DNA of 64,000 nucleotides. It comes from Casp-alpha2 sp036337015. Lineage in GTDB: Bacteria > Pseudomonadota > Alphaproteobacteria > Rhodospirillales > Casp-alpha2. Both the position numbers and the translations under genes were made by a program. Positions 24,221 to 31,867 of the stretch are shown one piece after another. The notes under the pieces were generated by a model. It was not told where the DNA came from. It saw only the letters and a list, made by a program, of their open reading frames with translations, and made no database searches. The stretch spans positions 62,001-126,000 of the forward strand of contig JAYZEZ010000007.1 in NCBI GenBank assembly GCA_036337015.1. The letters are read 5' to 3'. Positions within the stretch are counted from its first letter, which is position 1, and each line of letters opens with the position of its first letter.

Positions 24221-26488
24221 ATGATGAAGTCCACCCAAGAGACAATAGTTAAAGATCTCGTCTTAATTGGCGGTGGACATAGCCATGTCATTGTACTTAG
24301 AAAATTTGGAATGAACCCGATCCCTGGGGTTCGATTAACTGTTATCGCTCGTGATGTGCACACACCCTACTCAGGAATGCTGCCAGGTTATTTAGCTGGA
24401 CACTATGATCAAGATGAAACCCATATAGATTTGCGCCCACTCTGTAAATTTGCAAACGCACGCCTATACCATGACGAAGCTATTCAGATTGATCTAAAAT
24501 CAAAGAATGTAATATGCAAAAGGCGCCCAGAAGTTCCATACGATGTTCTTTCTATAAATATAGGTTCAGCACCAAGCTTCAACGAAATTTCAGGAGCTAT
24601 AGAATTTACCACTCCTGTTAAACCAATAAATAATTTTGTTAACCGTTGGAATCTTATGATTGAACGTATAATAAAAAATTCCAGAATCCATCGAATTGGT
24701 ATTGTTGGAGCAGGTGCAGGTGGAGTGGAACTGCTGCTAGCCATGCAGTATCGCCTAAGCGTACTTCTTGCTGAGAAAAATAAAAACTCAGAAGGCATAG
24801 AATTTCATTTAATTTCAAAGTCAAATAATTTACTACCAAGGTTTAGTAGAAGTGTGAGGCAACGTTTTGAAAAACTCTTAAAAAATCGAAAAGTTCAAAT
24901 TCATTATTCTGCAGAAGCTACAAATATATCATCCGAATCAATCATCACCGCTGACGGAAATGTAATAGAATTAGATGAAATTCTATGGGCTACTGCAGCC
25001 GGCGCACCAAAGTGGCTACTAGAATCTGGACTAGACGTTGATAGAAATGGATTTATTAAAGTTCGCGACACTCTGCAATCAACCTCTAACCCAGAAGTCT
25101 TTGCTGCTGGAGATATTGCAAATGTTGTCAATTATCCAAGACCAAAAGCTGGTGTTTTTGCTGTTCGCCAAGGACCACCATTAGCTAAAAACCTTCGCCG
25201 TTTTTTAGTTGGTAAAACCACCCATCCATTTAGACCCCAAAAATCTTTCTTAGCTTTAATTAGTACAGGCGACAGATCTGCCATAGCCTCGAAATGGGGA
25301 ATTTCCTTTGAAGGATATTGGGTATGGAATTGGAAAAATTGGATAGATAAGCGATTTATAAAAAAATTTAATGAATTACCAGATATGTCCACAGAAGAAA
25401 CAGCCATAGTCGACCCACGGCTCGCAGATCAAAATACACTGAATGACATTTCAGCAATTGCCATGCGATGCGGTGGGTGTGGGGCCAAAGTTGGAGCTAG
25501 TGTGTTAACTCAAGCCCTTGCCAATTTAAATCCAATTGAAAATCAAAATGTAGTTGTTGGATTGCATGACCCTGATGATGCAGCCATAGTTAAGGTTCCT
25601 GATGGCAAGATGGTAGTTCACACTGTAGATTATTTTAGAGCGTTTATTGATGATGCATATATATTTGGTCAAATATCTGCCAACCACGCCCTAAGCGATA
25701 TTTTTGCAATGGGAGCAAAGGCCCAAACGGCTCTAGCAATTGCCACGGTCCCTTTTGGAATTGAGTCTAAAGTGGAAACCTCTCTTCGGGAAATGATGGC
25801 AGGCGCACTAAAAATATTAAATGAAGCTGGTGCAACTTTAATAGGTGGTCATACAAGCGAGGGGCCAGAGCTAGCATTAGGGTTCTCAGTTAATGGCCTA
25901 GCCGACCACAATTCTATTATTCGCAAGGGAGGAATGGTGGCTGGAGATGTGCTGATTGTTACCAAACCTCTTGGCACTGGCACTCTATTTGCTGCAGACA
26001 TGCAGCAAAAAGCAAAGGGACGTTGGATTGAGGGAGCAATTGAGACAATGATACAATCAAATCGGGAAGCGGCAATGTGTCTATACGATCATGAAGTCAA
26101 TGCCTGCACCGATATTACAGGTTTCGGATTATTAGGACATTTAGTAGAAATGACGAAAGCATCAAGGGTAGACGTCCAAATTGACCTCAATTCACTGCCT
26201 GTTTTAGATGGCGCACAAGAAACTATTAGCATGGGAATATTAAGTTCTTTACAACCCGCAAACCTTCGACTTCGTCGTGCTATCCGCAATCAAGGCGAAG
26301 CCAAAAAAAATGAGCGTTATCCTCTAATTTTTGACCCCCAAACATCTGGAGGACTTTTGGCAAGCATACCTGCAGAACAAGCTCAATCTTGTTTAAAAGT
26401 ACTGCAAGAACTTGGCTTCACAGAAGCTAGAATTGTTGGCCATGTTTCAAAAGAAAGCGATTATCTAGAACCAATTATCCTCAATTAG
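24221..26488 (+). CDS. selD: Fused NADH dehydrogenase-like flavoprotein / selenide, water dikinase (SelD; SenC role)
   Basis: 755 residues in two parts. Residues 1 to about 390 are a pyridine-nucleotide-disulfide oxidoreductase (NDH-2-like): IGGGHSHVIVL at the N-terminus for FAD, GIVGAGAGGVELLLA for NAD(P)H, and VFAAGDIANV near the end. Residues about 410-755 are SelD: CGGCGAKVGASVL with Cys420 and Lys423 at the E. coli Cys17/Lys20 positions, GLHDPDDAAIV, VDYFRAFIDDAY, GGHTSEGPEL and DPQTSGGLL. SelD uses ATP to turn selenide into selenophosphate; the flavoprotein part may supply electrons or selenide, which is inference. It ends 8 bases inside the convergent senB gene. No selA, selB or selenoprotein lies in the window, so the product probably feeds the sen pathway. 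Confidence 0.93.
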   Translation: MMKSTQETIVKDLVLIGGGHSHVIVLRKFGMNPIPGVRLTVIARDVHTPYSGMLPGYLAGHYDQDETHIDLRPLCKFANARLYHDEAIQIDLKSKNVICKRRPEVPYDVLSINIGSAPSFNEISGAIEFTTPVKPINNFVNRWNLMIERIIKNSRIHRIGIVGAGAGGVELLLAMQYRLSVLLAEKNKNSEGIEFHLISKSNNLLPRFSRSVRQRFEKLLKNRKVQIHYSAEATNISSESIITADGNVIELDEILWATAAGAPKWLLESGLDVDRNGFIKVRDTLQSTSNPEVFAAGDIANVVNYPRPKAGVFAVRQGPPLAKNLRRFLVGKTTHPFRPQKSFLALISTGDRSAIASKWGISFEGYWVWNWKNWIDKRFIKKFNELPDMSTEETAIVDPRLADQNTLNDISAIAMRCGGCGAKVGASVLTQALANLNPIENQNVVVGLHDPDDAAIVKVPDGKMVVHTVDYFRAFIDDAYIFGQISANHALSDIFAMGAKAQTALAIATVPFGIESKVETSLREMMAGALKILNEAGATLIGGHTSEGPELALGFSVNGLADHNSIIRKGGMVAGDVLIVTKPLGTGTLFAADMQQKAKGRWIEGAIETMIQSNREAAMCLYDHEVNACTDITGFGLLGHLVEMTKASRVDVQIDLNSLPVLDGAQETISMGILSSLQPANLRLRRAIRNQGEAKKNERYPLIFDPQTSGGLLASIPAEQAQSCLKVLQELGFTEARIVGHVSKESDYLEPIILN

Positions 26489-27437
26489 AAACTAAATTCA
26501 CAAGTTTCTTCAACATTGCCTGTTCACAAGTAGATACGAATTTAGGTCTTATTTGTTTAATGTGTTTTTCTAGTATTTTAATAAATTCTGGATCCTCTTC
26601 TACCCTTTCCAATAATTTTGCTAATTTTTTTTCGTTTGCAACTGGATAATACCCTGGATAATCTGTCCCAAGAAGTCCAACATTTCCAGGAATTTTACTC
26701 GCAATAATAGGAACACCTGCTACGATTGCCTCTGAGACAACATTAGCACCACCCTCTTGTAAAGAGCTTATAACCATTAGCCGTGTTTTTATAAACTCCC
26801 GTCGCACACGCCACCTAGGAACATCACCAATCCATTGATAACGATGATTAACTTCCATCTCTTTAACAGCTTTTTGTGCAAATTTTGGCGTATGGGCCTT
26901 ACCTAAATGAATAACTCTAATTTTTGAAGTAATCGGCAATCGTTTAGCGGCTAAAGCAGTGCGAAAGGGATCTTTCTCATCACGCAAATGACCAATAACA
27001 CAGATATCAAAATGATTATATGAAGGACGCCTTGGACAAGGTAACGGGAGTGCCGATTGACGAACTAGATACAGTTTTTTCCTAAATATTTTGGGTAAAG
27101 ATTCATAAATAAGTTCATGCAAACATATAAGCACATCTGCCATTTCTATTGATCTAATAGTTGTTTCAGTTTCTGTTTTAAGAAAAGTATTTACATCAGT
27201 ACCACCAAGACAAAGTATTATGGGCCCATTTTTATATTTTTCTCTATAACGCAAGATAGAATCAGCGCTGCGCCATGCATGGATAGCGATCATAAGATCC
27301 GTATTTTCTCCAGTATATTCAATATCTATATTTACACGGTGGCCTAATTTGCGCAAAAATCGTGCCCAACGAAGAGCCGTCGCCCTATTTCCATTTCTTG
27401 CCTGTTTTTTTGCTGGTGTTATTAGGCTAATCTTCAC
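26481..27437 (-). CDS. senB: SenB, selenosugar-forming glycosyltransferase (TIGR04348 family)
   Basis: 318 residues from the GTG at 27437. The core KISLITPAK, ARNGNRATALRWARFLRKLGHRV and DLMIAIHAWRSADSI near the N-terminus and LCLGGTDVN match the TIGR04348 glycosyltransferase group. FIKTRLMVISSLQEGGANVVSEAIVAGVPIIAS is the C-terminal GT-B sugar-nucleotide motif. Kayrouz et al. (2022) assigned this group as SenB, which joins selenophosphate to a UDP-sugar to give a seleno-sugar. The GTG start has a GGAG ribosome site 9 bases upstream; a longer frame reaches 27509 but has no family match. The neighbours, SelD and SenA, support the role. Confidence 0.88.
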   Translation of the reverse strand: MKISLITPAKKQARNGNRATALRWARFLRKLGHRVNIDIEYTGENTDLMIAIHAWRSADSILRYREKYKNGPIILCLGGTDVNTFLKTETETTIRSIEMADVLICLHELIYESLPKIFRKKLYLVRQSALPLPCPRRPSYNHFDICVIGHLRDEKDPFRTALAAKRLPITSKIRVIHLGKAHTPKFAQKAVKEMEVNHRYQWIGDVPRWRVRREFIKTRLMVISSLQEGGANVVSEAIVAGVPIIASKIPGNVGLLGTDYPGYYPVANEKKLAKLLERVEEDPEFIKILEKHIKQIRPKFVSTCEQAMLKKLVNLVSN

Positions 27438-27464
27438 GTGTCTACTCCAACCCTGGGAATTCCT

Positions 27465-28775
27465 ATGACTACTACTGTTAGTACCAAATATTTGATAAAT
27501 AACATGCAAGACGCTAGAAACAGGACCTTAGAGCTAGTCCAGGACCTAGATGAAAAACAAATCATTGGCCCAAAGTTACCATATGTTAACCCAATTCGAT
27601 GGGAAATTGGACATATCGCATATTTTTACGAATACTTTATCCTGCGTAAGCTTTACGGATTTGAATCCATAATAGGAGAAAAAGCTGACAAAGTTTATGA
27701 TTCTATCAAAATAGAACATGAAGTTCGCTGGGACCTCCCTCTTCTAGACCGGTCAGATACCCTTTCATACATGCAAGCCGTCTTCGAAGAGCTAACTTTA
27801 CGTCTTGATCAAGAAATGGCAACGGAGCAAGAAAGCTTTATCTATCAATTTGGTATATTCCATGAAGATATGCATACTGAGGCTTTTTTTTCAGCACGCC
27901 AAGCCCTTTCATATCCAACACCTGTACTAGCGCTCACCAACAAAAATTATAGCCCACCCTCATCGAATATAAAACCAGAATGGGCGAAGGTCCCTGGTGG
28001 AAAATTTCAACTAGGAGCTTCTAAGACTGCGCCCTTCCTATTTGATAATGAGAAATGGGGGCATGAGATTGAACTAGAACCCTTTGAAATTGCCAAAGCA
28101 CCCGTAACCAATTGTGAATTTCAAGCTTTCGTCAATGATGATGGCTACAATAAAGAGACTTTATGGAATCAGGAAGGTTGGAAATGGCGCCATCAAGCCA
28201 AAGCGGAACATCCTGTTTACTGGATATTAGACGGTCAGGACTCTTGGTTAGAGAGACAATTTGATCAAAAAGTCCCCTTACTTCCTAATAAACCAGTTAT
28301 TCATGTTAATTGGTATGAAGCTGATGCATATTGCCGTTGGGCAGGACTAAGATTGCCAAAGGAAGTTGAGTGGGAAGCAGCTGCTTTAGGCACCTTAGCT
28401 GCAGATGGCACACTCGCATCCACCAAGAGACGTTTTCCTTGGGGCGAAAACTTGCCCGATTCGCAATACGCTAATATTGATGGCCGTTCTTTAGGTCCGA
28501 TTGATGTGGCATGCCTTGCAGACAGTGATAGTGCATTTGGGTGTCGACAAATGATTGGCAACGTCTGGGAATGGACAGCCGATATTTTTTATCCTTATCC
28601 AGGTTTTTCTGCAGATTCTTATGAAGAATATTCCACTACGCTATTTGGGGAAACTAAGGTATTACGTGGCGGTGCATGGACGACTCGTGGGCGTATGATA
28701 AATGGAACCTATCGCAATTTTTACGAAAGTCACCGACGGGACGTATTCAGTGGTTTTCGAGCTTGTAAAAAATAG
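27465..28775 (+). CDS. senA: SenA, selenoneine synthase (EgtB-like non-heme iron enzyme)
   Basis: 436 residues from the ATG at 27465. N-terminal DinB-like iron domain with His50 in GHIAYFYEY and His133 and His137 in FHEDMHTE, the same spacing (83 and 4) as the EgtB iron ligands. The C-terminal formylglycine-generating/sulfatase-modifying fold has KVPGGKFQLGA, GNVWEWTADIF and RGGAWTTRGRMINGTYRNFY, the signature of the SenA/EgtB-related group. SenA joins selenium from a selenosugar to hercynine. An in-frame GTG at 27438 would add 9 residues but has no ribosome site; GGGA precedes the ATG. EgtB or OvoA is the alternative, but the SelD and SenB neighbours favour SenA. No egtD (hercynine) is present. 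Confidence 0.88.
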   Translation: MTTTVSTKYLINNMQDARNRTLELVQDLDEKQIIGPKLPYVNPIRWEIGHIAYFYEYFILRKLYGFESIIGEKADKVYDSIKIEHEVRWDLPLLDRSDTLSYMQAVFEELTLRLDQEMATEQESFIYQFGIFHEDMHTEAFFSARQALSYPTPVLALTNKNYSPPSSNIKPEWAKVPGGKFQLGASKTAPFLFDNEKWGHEIELEPFEIAKAPVTNCEFQAFVNDDGYNKETLWNQEGWKWRHQAKAEHPVYWILDGQDSWLERQFDQKVPLLPNKPVIHVNWYEADAYCRWAGLRLPKEVEWEAAALGTLAADGTLASTKRRFPWGENLPDSQYANIDGRSLGPIDVACLADSDSAFGCRQMIGNVWEWTADIFYPYPGFSADSYEEYSTTLFGETKVLRGGAWTTRGRMINGTYRNFYESHRRDVFSGFRACKK

Positions 28776-28899
28776 ATATTTTTTGAACACAGCATCATTG
28801 TGGAAATTCGCCTTTAAAGGCTTGCCATTAGGTCAACAGGAAAAGAAGATAAGTGAAATGCCTTTAATCTCTTCGAATTTTAAAGAATAGGAATTCTTC

Positions 28900-29418
28900 A
28901 TGAATCTTAAAAATTACATTCGATCAATCCCCGATTTTCCGAAAGAGGGAATATTATTTTATGACATTTCAACTCTTCTAGCACATCCGGATGCATGGCA
29001 GGTGGCTTTGGGAAGAATGGCAAAATTAGCCATGCAATTCCAACCCGACCTTCTAGCCGGAATTGAGTCACGTGGCTTCTTAGTTTCTGCACCATTAGCT
29101 TCCCGTATCGGTCTTGGGTTTACTATGGTTCGCAAGAAAGGAAAATTGCCGGGAGATACTGTTGCCTACAAATATGACCTCGAATACGGCACTGATACCA
29201 TTGAGATACAGGCAGATGCAATTGAGGAGGGCCAACGAGTAGTAATACTTGATGACCTATTAGCTACTGGAGGCACAATGGCAGCATCCATTGAACTACT
29301 TAATCAAGTTGGAGCAAGGGTTGTCGGTGCCATTTGTATAATCGAACTAAAATTTCTTGATGGTAAAGACAAGCTGGGAAACGTACCCTTCAAATCACTC
29401 GTATCCTACGACGAATAG
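28900..29418 (+). CDS. apt: Adenine phosphoribosyltransferase
   Basis: 172 residues, standard for Apt. It salvages adenine with PRPP to AMP. The PRPP-binding motif is VVILDDLLATGGTMAAS and the N-terminal IRSIPDFPKEGILFYDIS matches the family start. A TAGGAATTCTTC region precedes the ATG. It follows senA by 124 bases and abuts the convergent mutY stop. Confidence 0.97.
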   Translation: MNLKNYIRSIPDFPKEGILFYDISTLLAHPDAWQVALGRMAKLAMQFQPDLLAGIESRGFLVSAPLASRIGLGFTMVRKKGKLPGDTVAYKYDLEYGTDTIEIQADAIEEGQRVVILDDLLATGGTMAASIELLNQVGARVVGAICIIELKFLDGKDKLGNVPFKSLVSYDE

Positions 29419-30501
29419 TTACCGAATTGATTCATTGGCGACATGATGTGCAACCTTTTTCATAATTGAAGGCAAAGCATAATTGGGAAATTGACTTGGC
29501 AAAACCCATAGAAATTTATTTGCATCCTTAAAATTATTTTCCATTTTCAAATCAGCTGCTAAAACCCTTAATTCTAAATGAAAGTGAGAAAAAGTATGGC
29601 GGATCATACCATCAAGCTGACGCCAACTACCCCTTATTGGAGATTTTTTTATTGCCTCCCCAAAAGTCCAATCTTTCTCGCGCCAGTCTGTCGATGGAAA
29701 CTCGGCCATCCCTCCCAACAGCCCCGTTTTAGAGCGCAACCTCATCATGACCCTGCCATCCTTTCGAATTACCCAAAAAACCATACCGCGTCTGACATTG
29801 CGAACAGGCTTAACTGATTTTACGGGATAGTGATTTGGATTGCCGTTCATAAATGCCAAACAATCAAGTTTTAATGGACAATTTTTACAATCTGGCTTCT
29901 TTGGATTACAGACACCAGAACCTAGATCCATCAAGGCTTGGGCAAAATCACCAGGACGAGCGTTTGGAGTTAAGACAGATGCAAGTTTCCTAATTTGCAT
30001 CTTGCCTTTAGGCAGCATATCCCCAAAGGCAAATAATCGCGAAGTGACCCGTTCAATGTTAGCATCTACTGGTGTCACTACTTTATTAAAAACAATTGTG
30101 GCTATAGCTGCAGCAGTATAATCTCCTATTCCAGGTAGCTTTCTCAGAGCTAATTCTGTATCAGGGAAATGGCCACCCATTTCACCGACAATAATTTTCG
30201 CAGTTTTATGTAAATTACGTGCACGAGCATAATAACCTAGACCTTGCCAGGCATGCAAAACTTCATCCAATTCCGCATTTGCTAGCTTTTCTATTGTTGG
30301 CCAGCGGTTTAAAAATTTATCGAAATAACCCTTAACTACTTTGACAGTTGTTTGGGCTAACATGATCTCCGACAACCAAACGTAATAAGGATCAGGAATC
30401 TGACCTTTTTTATAGCGCCAAGGTAGTTCGCGACCGTTCTGATCATACCATCGAAGTAATCGGCGACGTACTAAAACAGGATTAGGTATATTTTTATGCA
30501 A
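29419..30501 (-). CDS. mutY: A/G-specific adenine DNA glycosylase
   Basis: 360 residues. It removes adenine mispaired with 8-oxoguanine. Seen: LSEIMLAQTTVKVVKGYFDKF with the catalytic Glu, the helix-hairpin-helix LPGIGDYTAAAIATI with the downstream VDANIERVTSR (catalytic Asp), and a 4Fe-4S cluster loop CNPKKPDCKNCPLKLDC (C-X6-C-X2-C-X5-C). The C-terminal NUDIX-like domain reads 8-oxoG. Stop codons of mutY and apt touch. It is upstream-divergent from the DciA-like gene, with 98 bases between starts. Confidence 0.96.
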   Translation of the reverse strand: MHKNIPNPVLVRRRLLRWYDQNGRELPWRYKKGQIPDPYYVWLSEIMLAQTTVKVVKGYFDKFLNRWPTIEKLANAELDEVLHAWQGLGYYARARNLHKTAKIIVGEMGGHFPDTELALRKLPGIGDYTAAAIATIVFNKVVTPVDANIERVTSRLFAFGDMLPKGKMQIRKLASVLTPNARPGDFAQALMDLGSGVCNPKKPDCKNCPLKLDCLAFMNGNPNHYPVKSVKPVRNVRRGMVFWVIRKDGRVMMRLRSKTGLLGGMAEFPSTDWREKDWTFGEAIKKSPIRGSWRQLDGMIRHTFSHFHLELRVLAADLKMENNFKDANKFLWVLPSQFPNYALPSIMKKVAHHVANESIR

Positions 30502-30599
30502 TATTACAAAGACCTTTTATTTTAAGCACAGATGATTAAAAATCATCTGAAACGATTTCTTCAATTGCTCTATAGAAAATTCAACTTTAGCATCACCCT

Positions 30600-31094
30600 A
30601 TGAATACTGGAACCTTGAAAAATCAAAAACGCGGTGGCGGACCTCGCACACTTGCATCTTCCCTTGGTTCTTCAACTAAAAATATATTTGGAAAACGAGG
30701 ACTTAGCGATGGAACTATCATTAGGGATTGGAATTTAATAGCTGGGGAACATCTTGCTGCGCACAGCCAACCGGAACAAATCACTTTTTCAAAGGGCAGT
30801 GACAATGGGTTCCTTCATTTACGAATCGATAACGGATCAATGGCTACTGAACTGCAGCACTTACAACCACTACTGATTGAACGAATTAATGGTTATTTTG
30901 GATATAGTGCAATCAATCAGATCAAAGTTATCCAAGGTCCATTACCCGACAAAAAAATAAAAAAATCATGGTCTCCAAGGAATCTTCATTCAAATGAAGA
31001 AAGGTGTCTAGCTGAAAGCCTTATGGATGTTGAGGATGATGAACTTCGTAAAACCCTACAAACATTAGGCCGAGCAGTTATAGGACGAACATAA
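30600..31094 (+). CDS. DciA-like (DUF721) protein
   Basis: 164 residues. The central segment RDWNLIAGEHLAAHSQPEQITF and LHLRIDNGSMATELQHLQPLLIERIN matches the DUF721/DciA fold, which in other bacteria helps load the replicative helicase DnaB. N-terminal RGGGPRTLASSLGSSTKNIFGKRG is basic and disordered. The gene sits between mutY and a DsbA-like gene, a frequent order in alphaproteobacteria. Confidence 0.82.
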   Translation: MNTGTLKNQKRGGGPRTLASSLGSSTKNIFGKRGLSDGTIIRDWNLIAGEHLAAHSQPEQITFSKGSDNGFLHLRIDNGSMATELQHLQPLLIERINGYFGYSAINQIKVIQGPLPDKKIKKSWSPRNLHSNEERCLAESLMDVEDDELRKTLQTLGRAVIGRT

Positions 31095-31198
31095 GCTTAA
31101 AATTTAATTAAGTAGTTGCTAACCGTATAAAAAGATTCGACTCAAGGGTAAAGTCGACATTATTATTAAATCAATATATAGCGTTAAGGGAGGCATGA

Positions 31199-31816
31199 TT
31201 GCCAAAATATATACAAATTGTTGCGTTGACTGTTCTAATTACAGCCTCTTTAACAACACCAAAATTTTCCTTTTCAGCTATTGTCAGTCTAGATGAAGCA
31301 AAATCTGAGATGGCAATGGGTAGGAAGGACGCTCCGATAACCGTCATTGAATTTGCTTCTCTTGGTTGCCACCATTGCGCAAATTTTCACAGAGAAGTTA
31401 TGCCACTTATCAAAAGAGACTTTATAGATACAGGGAAAGTTCGACTTATCTTTCGTGATTTTCCTCTTGGCACACCTGCGTTGGCAGCTTCAATGATTTC
31501 AAGGTGTGCCGGACAAAAAAAGTTCTTTGGATTCTTGGAGATTTTTTTTAGGTCTCAGGAAAAGTGGTCAAGAAGTAAAACCCCTTTAAAAGAACTGACT
31601 GATGTAGCACGTTTGGGTGGGCTTTCTGAGGAAGATGTTCAGGTGTGTTTGAAGCGACAATCTTTGTTAGAACATATACGTCGTGGTGCCTTAATTGGAC
31701 AGGAAGACTTTAAAATAAATTCAACACCGTCATTTGTTATTGGGAACAAAGTAATCAATGGCGCCCAACCTTTCGAAGTGTTTAAAAATATTTTCAATAA
31801 AATACTAAAGAAATAA
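31199..31816 (+). CDS. DsbA-family periplasmic thiol-disulfide oxidoreductase
   Basis: 205 residues. Signal peptide (about residues 1-26, hydrophobic TVLITASLTT), then APITVIEFASLGCHHCANFH with a CHHC active site in place of the usual CPHC, and the thioredoxin cis-proline segment STPSFVIGNKVING near the C-terminus. It would oxidise or isomerise disulfides in the periplasm. The start is TTG at 31199, five bases after AAGGGAGG; an ATG four bases earlier opens a different frame that stops soon. It is followed within 7 to 52 bases by smc. Confidence 0.9.
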   Translation: MPKYIQIVALTVLITASLTTPKFSFSAIVSLDEAKSEMAMGRKDAPITVIEFASLGCHHCANFHREVMPLIKRDFIDTGKVRLIFRDFPLGTPALAASMISRCAGQKKFFGFLEIFFRSQEKWSRSKTPLKELTDVARLGGLSEEDVQVCLKRQSLLEHIRRGALIGQEDFKINSTPSFVIGNKVINGAQPFEVFKNIFNKILKK

Positions 31817-31867
31817 AATTATTTGCCAAATATTGAGGAAAAATATTTAAGAAAGACGAATAGATTG

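Noticed and set aside
27438..27464. GTG start for SenA
   Set aside because: No ribosome site upstream, while GGGA precedes the ATG at 27465; family alignment does not need the extra residues.
27465..28775. The EgtB-like protein as EgtB (ergothioneine) or OvoA
   Set aside because: No egtD, egtC or egtE-type gene is next to it, while SelD and a TIGR04348 glycosyltransferase are. The SenA-type signature RGGAWTTRGRMINGTYRNFY favours selenoneine. This is strong but not final.
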